A DNA stretch of 64,000 nucleotides, taken from assembly GCA_944990035.1 (NCBI GenBank), contig CALYLX010000114.1, positions 1 to 64,000 on the forward strand, read 5' to 3'. Positions 1 through 11,029 of this stretch are shown in pieces. The DNA comes from Clitopilus passeckerianus (taxonomy: Eukaryota > Basidiomycota > Agaricomycetes > Agaricales > Entolomataceae). A program made the translations under genes and the position numbers. Numbering within the stretch: the stretch's first letter is position 1; each line of letters starts with the position of its first letter. The notes beneath the pieces are model-generated. The model did no database searches. It was not told where the DNA came from and saw only the letters and a list, made by a program, of their open reading frames with translations.

Positions 1-1340
1 ACGAGAACCAGAAACCAGCGCAGCCGCCTCTCCACCGCATTCGAGTTGTGCTCCTTGGATGTAGGGTTGATTCTATCCATGCAGGTGAGAGGGAGGCGAG
101 GATTGGCTGACAACCTTTCCGACTGATAAGTTGCTAGATGCCTGCGCAAGCCAGTAGAGCGCTTCAGGTTCTCCCGTGCCGAAATCTCCCATTCTTGAAC
201 GAACGTACGCTCAGCAGACTTCGAACCTTGAAACCTCTACGGAATCGCTTCAGATGGTAGAGGATTTCGGTCAGGGGCGTACGATATGGACATTGAAGAT
301 ATATGAGAGGCATGATCTGAGATGCCACATATATCATCAGGAGGGCAAGCGTGATGGCGCCCACCACAGAGGCAATGGCAATATTCAGGGGTACGAGGAA
401 TACCATGAGGCCGATGAGAAACAGGAGGAGCGATATATGAAGAAAGGTTGAAGAAAGCCAATTATTGCGCGGACATGCCATTTCTCGAGACCGGTGAATC
501 GAAACTGACGTGTCAACGCTCGTTCACGAGTTGTGCCGCCAACAACGGAGCGGAACTGTCGCAGCCATTGCTTGGCGAGAACAGCAAGGAGGGCGCTTGA
601 CAAGCTGAAGGCAAGGCTGGTGAACCACAGCCCGTTGGCCCAAACGTCAAAGCCAGATGGTGAGGAGACTACTTGAGGTACGGAGTCAAACGGCATGCCA
701 GTTGCTTGAGCACGCTGCAGGTCGACTAGTTCCTTGAGAAGAGAAATCGAGAGGGAGGGATCATCTGGAGCAAGTGACTGTGCTGTCTGAACGACGAAAG
801 TTGTTGCAACGGCAGAGAAAAGACCGGCCTATAAGATAAAATTCCATCCAAATTTGACTGTCAACTACGTGAAGGGTAGCAAGTTTGATAGTACGTACAA
901 ATACCAGCAGAATATCCAAGTTATCCGCAGCTTCGCCGACCATGTCCGTATCCACATTAGACTCGTCGTTATAAACGAACCAGAATCGAGCATTATCGTC
1001 AAGCTCATGGAAGAGAGGGTCTTCCTTGTACTTCGCGGTATAGTCGTGGCTTGCTGAACGACCGGTCAGTTATGTTTGAGGAACGCTCAGTTGTTCGTCA
1101 TACCCGCAATAGGGTCGAAGATAGGTTCAGATTTTTGTATTCCGAAGGTATTGCGGCGGAATGGACCATTAGACCGCCCTTCGTCTATTGTGGCACTAGC
1201 CTGCAGACGACTGGTTTGAAGTGACCATCCTTTGGCGATTGGTCTGCAGACCCTTCGGGTGACGACTCGGATGTGTTCAGCTCAGTCACTTTCGCCAGCG
1301 GTGGAGCCTCTCCTGGCGATGAGCTGCCAGAAGTCATCAT
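1..1340 (-). CDS. DUF6535 membrane protein, 5' part, reading frame broken, runs off the window
   Basis: This is a member of the agaric DUF6535 family of membrane proteins of unknown function. Reading the minus strand from an ATG near 1340, the recognisable order is a Ser/Pro/Glu-rich N-terminus, an exon ending in 'DNLDILLVF', an intron (829-898, GTACGT donor), then 'AGLFSAVATTFVVQ', 'ANGLWFTSLAFSLSSALLA' and 'VLAKQWLRQF'. Next come two hydrophobic helices ('FLHISLLLFLIGL', 'ASVVGAITLALLMIYVAS'). A further intron lies around 1025-1075. The frame is interrupted: the helix 'FLHISLLLF' (about 440) lies one frame away from the preceding 'WHVRAIIG', and further shifts are needed near 1183 and below 205. 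Each is repaired by one added base. It is therefore a pseudogene or a poorly called stretch. The family assignment is sure; the exact protein is not. Confidence 0.72.
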
Positions 1341-1795
1341 CACAAGTAAAGGTACGGCGCAAGATCTTGAGTGATATTGCGGTGACAAATGGCGAGAGAA
1401 TATCAAGGCAGAAATACCACGTGGTCCTCAAATACTGTCTCTAGATCTGGTCAAAGAGGGTGAAAAGGGGTCATGTTCACGTGGAACTTGAGAGAATACA
1501 GCCACTATATCAGCACGAATCGCGCGGCTTATGGTGTTTAAAATTTATGGTGGTAAGTGCGCTCAGGGCTGAAACGAATGAGGTGTTGGATGTTCGCATT
1601 GTTGTCAGCTACAATCCGGGATAGTGCGGTGGTTAGGCGCCCGATATTTTGGCGCCCAAGCTTGTTGCAACCAAGGTCGTATTCCAATGGGGTTTTATCT
1701 ACCTTCAAGGAGTGGTTTCATTGGATGGAAATACCGCAGCTGGAGAGCAAGAACGGAGTACAGCATGGTTCATTCAGAGGAATCATAATTACTGG
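1341..1795. other. Intergenic
   Basis: This stretch lies between the DUF6535 start and the O-methyltransferase stop. A 91-codon open frame at 1557-1832 has no recognisable domain and overlaps the last methyltransferase exon on the other strand. I see nothing else. Confidence 0.5.
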
Positions 1796-3756
1796 CTACA
1801 TCGGTAACGCCTGTATAGACTGCATGAACTGATTTCGAGGATCTATGGATCGGAATCCCACCAGCCTCCAGCCGGATGAGAACAGCACATCTTTGATGCC
1901 AAGAGTCGTAAGCTCCTGGCCGTTGAAATAAAACATCATCTAAAGGCTATGAGAACTTTGCGGGATGAATATCAGGTCGAAACACCCACTGTCATATCCA
2001 ACCAATGAGTCTGGTCAGCCAAAGCACCATAGTTGGGTAAGAGAGGCTCAGGTGCCTCCTTATATATAGGTTCAATTGGCCCCAAAGCAGCGTAGTCAGG
2101 TGCATCTCCGGGAGATTGAGGCGAACTGGCGGGTGGCCTTCGGCAGGCATAAGGGAGGACGCCATCCACAATGATCAGCCTTGTGTGGGAAGTGGCAGCT
2201 TGTCGAAGATTGGTGAGTATCTTTGTGATGTCTGATTGATGCCAGTTGTGCAAAACGTTCTTGACGAAGAACACGGCCGCACCCTTTGGCGGTTGGGGCT
2301 CAAAAAGTCCTGAACTGTAAGCGGGAATGGTACGTTTCAGCCGTTAATACGAAAGCAGGAGGTTCAGTGCCTACCTTCAATGCAAACACGCCCAGAGTCA
2401 AGAACTTCAGGGAGTTTTGCAACCAAACTACAAACGAGGCTATCAGAACGAAACAGAAACAGAAGTGTTGCAACAGACCTGTTTGCCTTCCTCGACCACG
2501 TTGGGCAAATCCTGTACGATCAGCTTCAAATGAGAAGACTTCTTGACCAGCGGCATGGTGGCTATCCCGATTCCACCGCCAACGTCAACCACCAGAGCGT
2601 TTTCCGGAAGCGAATCCCAGTCGAAGGCTAAGAAGGAGCTTGGTCAGGACTCGGATACTTGCCGCCTAGACACTAAGATTTAAATCCTTACCTCTGAATA
2701 TCATGTCTGCAGGCTGGATGGCCGCCATCCCCTTCATCGCAAACCCAAACCGCTTGTGCTGGAATCGGTTCTCAGGGCTGCCAAGGAACTGCCAATAAGT
2801 CTTGGAAGTGTCTAGACCACGGCCAAAGGGCGTTTTGACAAGGTCTTGAGAAAACGCAGTTGATGGATCCGAGAGGTGATCGTAAAGGACAGCAGAAGAT
2901 TTGAGGTTCACGTCCAGGCTGAAAGTGGGATAAATAGGATGCGGAAAAGTGGGTTGACGGGCGCACATGTGACTGCACAGAGCAGGAAGGCCGGTCGAGT
3001 CATATTTAGCTTCGGGACTGTTGACGTTAGCCATTGGTATTCTATCTTTCTCACTCAATTTGGGAGAACTTACTTGATGAGAATATCTTCAACATTCTTT
3101 TCGGTATCGAGAGCGCCAGAATTTCGATTGTTTGTAAACACATCCGGTGTCTTCTCGTGGTATATGTAGTGGCTAGCGAGGTACCGCATAAGGCGGCCTG
3201 TCGATGCGTCCGAAATGAGAACAAATATCCCAGACCGATACACAATGGTACGCTTACCGAGCTTGCTAGGGTCAAGATTAGATTTTCTTGCAATGTCGTT
3301 CACATGCAAACCCTATAAATAGAGGTTCTTAGACCGATTCAAAATACTGCTAGGTAACAAGCAGACAGACCTCCGACCCAGCTTCACGCAGGATCTCGGT
3401 CACGTTAGCCTCCAAACAGACACGCAGAGCTGCAGATCTATGGTCCTAAAGTATGCATCAGTATCTTCCACTTTACGGAAATAGCTAAAAACTTACACCA
3501 GTTGCAGTCATAAAGTCCACTCGTGCGCAGGCATCAATGTCGCAGCGAGTTGGAAACAGGCGGACGCTGCGATCTTCGCGGCCTCGTTCGCAGCGGGTAT
3601 TGTGCGAAAAGACTCCTTCTGCTTCAGTGTTCCAAACGAATCTAATGTGGGTAAGGAGAGGTTCTCCAACGCGCACTCCTTCTGAATAGTGGCCAGCGAT
3701 TTAGCAATCAAATCTCCGAGCTGGAAGATTGGATGGGCCGAAAGTAGACTGTCCAT
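1796..3756 (-). CDS. SAM-dependent O-methyltransferase (COMT / sterigmatocystin O-methyltransferase type)
   Basis: This enzyme would transfer a methyl group from S-adenosylmethionine to a hydroxyl of a small aromatic or polyketide-like substrate; the substrate cannot be read from the sequence. Multi-exon. The first exon (3756 down to about 3508) starts 'MDSLLSAHPIFQLGDLI'. A winged-helix dimerisation region follows ('GLHVNDIARKSNLDPSKLG', 'LMRYLASHYIY'). The SAM-binding glycine motif is 'LVVDVGGGIGIATMPLV' at about 2550-2600. The catalytic-region His is in 'FFVKNVLHNWHQSDI' near 2250. The last exon (down to 1796) carries 'FYFNGQELTTLG' and 'SSGWRLVGF', the usual C-terminal end. One frame break: a run of five A (2302-2306, plus strand) must be six for the conserved 'QDFFEP' to stay in frame with 'GAAVFFVKN'. 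No other tailoring enzyme is adjacent, so a biosynthetic role is only inferred from the family. Confidence 0.86.
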
Positions 3757-4403
3757 GTCGTGTTATCAGTTGCCGTTACTGGGATTGAGATGAAAAGCCA
3801 AGAAGTTCACGGTTTAGTTGTAGAGGTTGGTATTTATTGTGGGCGGAAATGATGACTGGATAAGGACCTCGAAAGGGTCCGGACGGCACATTTTGGCGGG
3901 GCACCTGCTGATAGTAAAGGGTAAAGGTAAAGCATAACAGTCCGAAAAATCCGCTGATAGGATAATTTGATCGTCAGAAATACGCCCGGAATCAGTTGAT
4001 TCGTTGACTAACAAGGGACTATGAACAAACGCTGTCCATTAGAATTCCCGGTCGTTCGGTCATTGCTCATGGCTATGTGACTATTTTGAAACAAGCAATG
4101 CGCAGTCATCATCCTCGAAACGAGGCTAACGAAGTAGGGAAAACCTATGGTCAGGAGATCAACAGATAACCGGATTGCAAATGCCCAGCGCATGCTACTT
4201 ACCCATCTATCATCCTCACAGAAACGGCATCTTGACCTCCCCGAGAGCGAGAATAAAATGGAATTAGAGTGATAGGCCGATAGTCTAATGATTACAAGGG
4301 TATGTGCGAAAAAGAACATGAAAGGTCATAACGTGAAGTGATGGGGTATTCATGTAACTCCTATAAAGAATGATGACCAGCCTGACTCTTCAACATCTCC
4401 CGA
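3757..4403. other. Intergenic
   Basis: About 650 bases lie between the truncated end of the dynein fragment and the methyltransferase start. I searched the minus strand here for the expected continuation of the dynein tail and did not find it. The open frame 4008-4319 has no recognisable domain. Confidence 0.5.
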
Positions 4404-7400
4404 TCAGAAACTCCTCATTGGCCCGCCAATCAATCCCTCTATCGAGTGATGTTCAAGGTCATGCCTGGCCTTCAGGATAGAAGCATGCATCTCCTTCATC
4501 TGCACCGCCAGTTTCGCACCGAAGCGACTAAGAATATCCCTCTGCCATGCGTCGTACTTGGCAATAACCCTCGCCTGCACTTGCTCATAATCGATCACGC
4601 AGACCCCGAAAGACTTCGATGTCTCGGATGTGTCGAAGGTTGAGCGAGCTTTCTTGATCTCGGTCAACAATTGCTGCCAGTTCGCGAGGAGTCGCCAAGT
4701 CGGTTGAAGACGTATTCAGCTTCGAGATCCCATAGAGACTGGAATTGCAGCCATTTGTTGACGTATTCCATTAGTTGCTGGACCTTGGTTTCTACCAGGG
4801 CGAAGGGTCGGTGGAGGGTGGTTTCCGGTAATTGTTTTAACTATATGATGAAAGGTATTTAGCAAGATGCTACAATAAGCTGATGGCAGAACCTACCAGG
4901 GAGGTATATGTTGTTTCCTGGATGGTGGAATCCCGCATTTGCAGGCCAATCTCGTATCGCGAGCTCTGAACCCGTTTGAGCCTACAAACGATGCCTGTGA
5001 AGACGGTTAGATGTGCATTGCCTCCAGAAAGTTCGAGCCATACCTAGCCAGTCATGTAGCTGTTGTATCCACATCGACCGAGCATATTCTATTGGCGGGT
5101 CCAAGAAAATGACTTGGTTCTGTATCCGTATCTCATGAACGATAGGCTTGAGTGTCATGCTTCCCTCCAGGAGCTGCAAATAACAGGAATTAGCAACCAT
5201 CTCATGTCATGTAGAACGATCCCACCTTCTCTTCCTTCAGCCCTTTCCCTCTCCGTTTGGTCATGTCACGCAGCGGCAAGTTCCCGTCGTCTGCCCTATC
5301 AAATTCGGTACACCAGACCTGGATGATCTGCGCTAGTCGCTGTACCAGCACCGCTTCTATCCGCTTATCGAGGTCTGCTACCCAATGTTCAAGATTGACG
5401 TAACTATCCAAGTTGATTTGGTCGATCTGTGAGATCAATGTCATCGGTACGGGTGCTGGTGGGGGTGGGCAATTAGAACATACAGCTGCTTGAATCTTGG
5501 AGAGTTGCTCCGTGAAGGCTTCGGCGGTATATGAGCATGTTGCTAGATCGTCGATTGCACGTAGGATTTCCTTGTAAAGGTCGATAGCTTTGTTGGTTTG
5601 GTCCTACAAGGAGAAGACAAGTTCAGTAAGATGTAAAGGTGTCGTGTCTGCAAACATACCTGGAACAGGGAAACGACGCTAGCAAATTCCCGTACATACT
5701 GGACATGCCGATTATCTCGTCCATCAGCCGCTGCAATGTAACGGCCAGTATCGTACTGATTAATGAAGTAGTCCCAGCGAATGTTCATGCCTGGTAGGAG
5801 CCATCAGTAGGGTCGTACCTCGTGGATGCACAGACAGACCTTTGCCAATCATCCTCTGAGCGTGGTTCCGATGTTCAGCGACCAACCACTCGATCCCCTT
5901 GTGCCTCTGCACCAGGTCCAAAGTCTGCTGATAGGTCGTCACCGTCTCATGCAAACTGACAGCATGCGGGTATATCCTCTTCCCATCCTTCGCCATATTG
6001 GTGATCATATGGGGAACCTGAAAGTTTAACCACAGCAGATTCCTAACTTCCTTGAACAGCGTAATCATCCGTGCGTCGAAGTTGACCGTCAGGGTATATT
6101 CCCCACTTCGTTGTTTGCTGATGTCGAACAACCGCACTTCGATCTGCATCTGTTTCCGGCTCATGTCCTGCAGCCATGCCTCGTATAGTGGTCGTGTGTC
6201 GAGTTTCTTCCTGAAGGCAGTACTTTCGGCTTGGAGCTTTTGGCCTTCTGCGTAGAGCTCCCAGCCTTTGCCGAGAACGTCTTCAACACGTTTCATGTAG
6301 GTGTGCAGCTGTCGTTCGATCTGGCGTGCCCAGATGATCGTCCCTGCGATTTCTGGTAGGTCGCGCATGTTGGCGAGATGATAAGCTTCGGAGGCGCGGT
6401 ATTGGGTTTTGAACTTAAAGGCGCCGTCAGTGGGCTCCCAAAATTCTGAGAGCAGGGCAAAGCTCACCTTGTCATGCAGCCGCTTGATGTCTTCCTTCAC
6501 GGAATCAATGAGTTGAGTCTGGTACTCTTGGATGGCGCCACGGATCTAGCAACAGTGAGCGGGCAGGAACCTTCGCCCCAAAAGCGGAAGAGCATGCCTT
6601 GGGACGGACAAACAATGCATTGAATTTCGAGAACACTCGGAACATCTCGTTGGCGTTACGAGCCTGGCCCAGCCTATCCCTTAGTCTTGCAATAATCTGG
6701 TTCTCCACCCTCGAGACCCGCTCGTTATATGCGGTTTCTGCAGCAACCCAGATCTCATTGCCCTCTACAACAACCTATCAGTCATGACCTTGTGCAGCAT
6801 AAAAGAGTTTACCACTCACCAATGGAAACGTCCAGGACGTCCACCCTCTTGACGACCTCATAAGCCTCCTTAACTTCTTCCTCCATATCCATTCCCCGAC
6901 ATCCATGCCAAAGCTCCCAAGACCCTTCGTTGGCCCCGTCATAACAGCCAACTGCTCGTGCTGTTTCCTCCAGTCCCTAAGGTACCGCGTCCTCTCTTGT
7001 AGCTTGGCGTGTGCTGGAACCACCTTGATAGGGATGAACCTCTCTTGACGCTTCCTTGTCACTTCACGCGCAACGTTGGTGAACTCTTTGATGAGGTCGT
7101 CCCATGTCCGGAATATGTTCATTGTCTGGGTGAGGAGACGTTCAAAGGTCTCATAGGGTGTGTATAGAAGTCGGTGTGAGGTGAGGACGCGGAGTAGCTG
7201 GTCATTGAAGTCTCGTGAAATGGCTTCAACGAGGGGAAGGGCGCGGCGGATGGGGTAAGGAGAGAGCTTTAGCTTGCGGTTGATGTGGCCGAAGATCAGG
7301 TTGAGGGATTCTTGGATTTTATCCAAGTCGGTGGCAGACAGAAGTTCGTTCAGAGGGAAGTCTTTCATCAGTTGATTATATTTGTGAACTGCGCAGAGAA

Positions 7401-8588
7401 ATTCAAATTAGCCCTTCAATTTCTCTTAAGACTCAGATTGTAAAGTCTCACCTTGATCTGTGGCATCCTTCAAACCGGTGTCGGCAATGAAACTGACTGT
7501 AGCGCGGAAACGTTTCGCATTCCGCAAGCAGTTGATAACCATGTTCACTTCATCGCTCCGTAGTTGTGCTTCGATATTATCCAATGCTCGCTCCAAACTG
7601 AGCCAGAAATTAATTTCTTGGGAGGCAGTCCCAGAGCTGACATCACGATTCAGCTTGGTGACAGCTTGAATAGCTTTGATCCAAGAATTGACGTTCCCGT
7701 GTAGTGTGTTGAGGAAACTACTGTCGTTCAGGAGGTGTGGTGGTATATGGGAGATATTGGGTGCAGTGTTGTTCGATTGCGCCTATATATCGAATAAGTT
7801 AGGGATAATGAGCCACATATATGGAGAAAAAACGTACATTTTCGACCGCTTTCTGAATTATTGGGTGAATTATTAGATGTGTTTCTGGAATCTCGACATT
7901 TTGTTGGAGGTGAAGGAGTGACAATTCGAGTTCCGCAAATTTCTTCTTGGTCATAGGTATTCCTGCGGAATCACCAAATATAGTGCTGAACACCAAAACA
8001 ACGGGTGAGCTTACCCATTCTTGTATCTCCACCATCCTTTCCTGATTGACGGGAGCCCACGAATGCATCGAACCAGGGCTTGACACCTTGACTGACAACC
8101 GCATGAAGACCCTCATAAGGTGTATCCTCTCCACCAAATAGGTTCATGATATGAAGCTGGGCAGCCAATGGTGTCATTGGGTCCAGCGTATGCCCCCGTT
8201 TGATCAGAGCTACAGTCATGACATGCGAAGGGTGATACGTGAGATGGGCCGTCAGCGTATAGGTATACTGTGGTGGCGAATCATCTATATAAAGTATTCA
8301 GTCTCCAGCGAAGAAATAAAAGCCAAATGGCGACGAACCTTCTGATTCCAGCAGCTCCTTGATAACATACAACGATTCCCCTGAGTCCGCTGCAAAACGG
8401 GCTACCCGCTCGTCGAACTCGTCATCAAACAACGACTCAAGATCGTCTAGCGATGCACCCAAGAATGCTGGCAAGAGCGCGACGAGATATGACCGGAAGA
8501 TATCCGAATCAAAGGCAGGTGCTTGGTCCGCCTGAGGTGCTTCATGTGTCGAGCTGCCGTTTGCTGTGCCATTGGGTAAACCATCCAT
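4404..8588 (-). pseudogene. Cytoplasmic dynein heavy chain, N-terminal tail only (truncated copy with two frameshifts)
   Basis: The protein matches the N-terminal tail (DHC_N1) of fungal cytoplasmic dynein heavy chain, the part that dimerises and binds intermediate chains; the AAA+ motor is absent. From the ATG at 8588 recognisable stretches are 'SDIFRSYLVALLP', '[20 protein letters not shown]', '[13 protein letters not shown]', '[20 protein letters not shown]', 'ELLSATDLDKIQESLNLIFG', 'LPEIAGTIIWARQIERQL', 'NIRWDYFINQYDTGRYIAAA' and 'HEIRIQNQVIFLDPPIEYA'. About ten short introns lie at natural positions. A full heavy chain has over 4000 residues. This one stops at 4404 after 'HSIEG' plus a few unrelated residues. 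One base is missing near 6893 (before the frame 'MDMEEEV') and one near 4689 (before '[12 protein letters not shown]'). A later in-frame ATG choice is possible; a 150-codon frame extends up to 8750. It is most likely a partial duplicate or rearranged remnant. Confidence 0.86.
6546..6597 (-). other. GC-AG intron in the dynein tail copy
   Basis: The conserved sequence 'NALFVRPK' must join to '[14 protein letters not shown]'. The only junction that keeps frame is AAG|GCATGC ... CTAG|ATC on the minus strand, 52 nt long. The donor is therefore GC, not GT. Confidence 0.75.
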
Positions 8589-9189
8589 ATCTTCTGATAC
8601 ACGCGACGTTATCGATCCAGTTGTCGACTTTAGGGATATTCTACTGAAGCTAGGTCGTCGCCAGAGTTTAAAGGTCGAAAGCAGCCGTCGTGGAGGTGTC
8701 TTTCGGTAGGTCGTGAAGTACTGCGAAAAGAGTCCGACTTCAGTAGCCATTCTGGAGGCTCAGAGAGACGCCCTAAGGTAAGATAATCACTCACATTCTA
8801 TGATATTACAATTGCTGCGCGACAACAACGAGGTATCCGCGAGCCTGACTGCAGCTTGCCGTCGTGGATGGTATGGACGGCGACGCGACGATGTTTACTT
8901 TTATTTGCCCCAAGGAGTCGTTATGATCATTTTCAGCGGACTCGGCCTTTCTACCATCGACCACCATGCGAAAGACAATCGTCTCCAGGAATTTATGCGT
9001 GACTACTCTGAAAATGAACGGGGCGGATGCTTTAGCTTAAGTGCGCCTCATCAGCCGCAACACAGAGGCACATTGAAGTGCGGCCACCAATGACACCTTC
9101 GAACATGCAAATTTGCACGGTCCAAATTTTGAGAGAGGGATGAGAAATGCATTGTATCTTAGATAATGCCCGCTCCTTCTATGCTAGAT
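8589..9189. other. Intergenic
   Basis: This spacer lies between the ChaC stop and the dynein-copy start, which are on the same strand. It holds the dynein copy's 5' region and the ChaC 3' region. No gene is recognised; open frames here are short. Confidence 0.5.
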
Positions 9190-10501
9190 CTAGGATCCCT
9201 GCTTTGCTTCAGCTTCAGCATCCAGTGCTTTTACCTTTGCCTATTCAAAAATATCAATATCCTGGCTTTAATCCGTTTTCATTCCCTTACCTCCAGGGCA
9301 AACAAATGCGAGTCAAAGGAATTGGGAGAGAGCTCTCGCACAGCCCTAGCAAGATTTAACAAGTAATCCTAACAAATTTGAGCGTCAAGTGAATTGGGGG
9401 AATCTCATACAAGAAACTTGAACTCACCTTGTTCCTCCCCGAAGGACCTTCAGATTCCCATATCTTATGTGCTAGTTGATCTAATGGCTCGGAGCCGTCT
9501 GAGAAATCTGAGACTGCGTTGGTTTCTTCGAGCACCATACCACTTACTGAAGGATGGATTATCACTTCGTCCAACATAGCACTATGAACTGGTAAGTAAC
9601 GAAACGAGCAAATAGTGGATTTCTATCGATTACCTGGGCCTAGATAGTCTTTAGATGCCTTCGAAGCTAGAGAAGAGATTCTTCACTGACGTTATGTATA
9701 ATAACTTTCTCCGCATCACCTTCTACTCCATAGATATCTATGGTTTCTAGGGTATATCCGTCCTGAGAGAAACATCAGGAATTGCAATGAAAGGTAAATA
9801 CAGTGGGCTCAATAGCGAACCTTTTCTCGGTAGTCTGGTGTCCAGTGATTTTCTAAAATGAGATTCCGAAGTGAGCTACGTGGTTGAGTGCCTTTACCTA
9901 GGTAGTCTCGAACTTCTGCAGCATAAGCCGGGTCAATGGTATACGCGATGCCTTGAGAAAATTATGCAATTAGAACCTGAAAGAGCAGTAACAAGAATAT
10001 ATATCTTACCCCAAACAATATCTTCGTCTGGAAAGGCATCCTAGTCAATCACGGAGACTCATTAGAATTCTCTTGCTTCTACCAAAAATTAGCTCACCGA
10101 GCCAGAGAAATGATCCCAATCTTCTTTATGGACGAGAGTCACAACTCTACCTGGACGCTTAAGACAAGAACTGAGCCTCCTTCACCTATAAAGGCGTCCA
10201 AAATGTGGCTAACCTCAGGTGTCCTCGGTGATCATGCGATTTCTGAGCAAATCTGCGTACATAACCCTTCAGGAAACCAGGTACTGCCAGCCATGCTTAG
10301 AATCCTAGAAAAATCAGAAAGTGCACGGAGCTACAAACCTTGAGCGATGGTATGAGGCGGAGGCTAATTAGAGTCCAGTCCGTCCATAAGCTTCTCCCAG
10401 AAGATCTCGATCTCTCAGCATAGGCGTACCTTGAAGATCAACGAGCCATATCCGAAGACCACATATGGCGCTGGGGGAGAGTCGGCGGATCCGTGAGGCA
10501 T
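9190..10501 (-). CDS. ChaC-type gamma-glutamylcyclotransferase (glutathione-specific)
   Basis: ChaC enzymes cleave glutathione to 5-oxoproline and Cys-Gly in the cytosol, a glutathione-turnover step. No single long open frame shows it; it is spread over about nine short exons that I assembled by splice sites. Exon 1 (10501-10428) is 'MPHGSADSPPAPYVVFGYGS', with the family's FGYGSLI substrate loop. Then come 'PPPHTIAQ', 'VPGFLKGYVRRFAQKSHDHR', 'RPGRVVTLVHKEDWDHFSGS', 'DAFPDEDIVW', 'GIAYTIDPAYAAEVRDYLG', 'DGYTLETIDIYGVEGDA', 'CYVGRSDNPSF', 'DQLAHKIWESEGPSGRNK' and 'DYLLNLARAVREL'. It ends at TAG 9190. The catalytic Glu of the family should lie in the 'VWGIAYTI' / 'DNPSF' region; I did not assign the exact residue. 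A single base appears missing near 10222, where 'HRGTPE' is expected. Identity of the family is firm; exact exon edges are less so. Confidence 0.87.
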
Positions 10502-11029
10502 TCTTTTCTAGTTCTATTAGTCTGGTATAATTTCTGCAGGTATTCTCCTGTGGGTTGATAGCCTAGCGAGTGTCCTCAAAGCAGGTGAAGATCGTAGTCA
10601 GTAAGCAAGAGAATTCGGCTTACCAAAAACACAAGGCGCAGAGTTGGTCAAGTCAGCTGATGTCATCGGGCAACATCGCGGTACAGAATGGCGAATTCTG
10701 CTGCCTGGTAGAATCGGAGGTCGGGCCAGGCTGTGGGCGAGCAGGAGATCCTTGATGGGGCTGGAAAGAAATCGTGGACATCAGTGCTGGTGAGGCGCAA
10801 CAATAACATTTTGGAAAGTTAAGTGGGTGGGCAACGGACACAATACCGTCCAAACAATAAGTATGGCGAATAAATTAATTATAATTGTCGTATGCCTGTA
10901 TATACAATAGGTGGATTACAAAAGAGAATCATTAGAGTCATGAGGATCGTAACTATAAAACCATTGAGAAACACCAAGATAGCCCTTCCCGCTCCTATTA
11001 ATCGCCCTTCCCTTTCCACCAACTCGAAG
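10502..11029. other. Intergenic
   Basis: This spacer lies between the unrecognised acidic-tail gene's stop and the ChaC start. It includes the presumed ChaC promoter. Open frames at 10570-10853 carry no recognisable domain. Confidence 0.5.

Noticed and set aside
4404..8588. Split dynein heavy chain like Ustilago maydis dyn1/dyn2
   Set aside because: That known split is inside the motor region. Here the break is at the end of the tail and the copy carries two frameshifts, so a remnant is the simpler reading.
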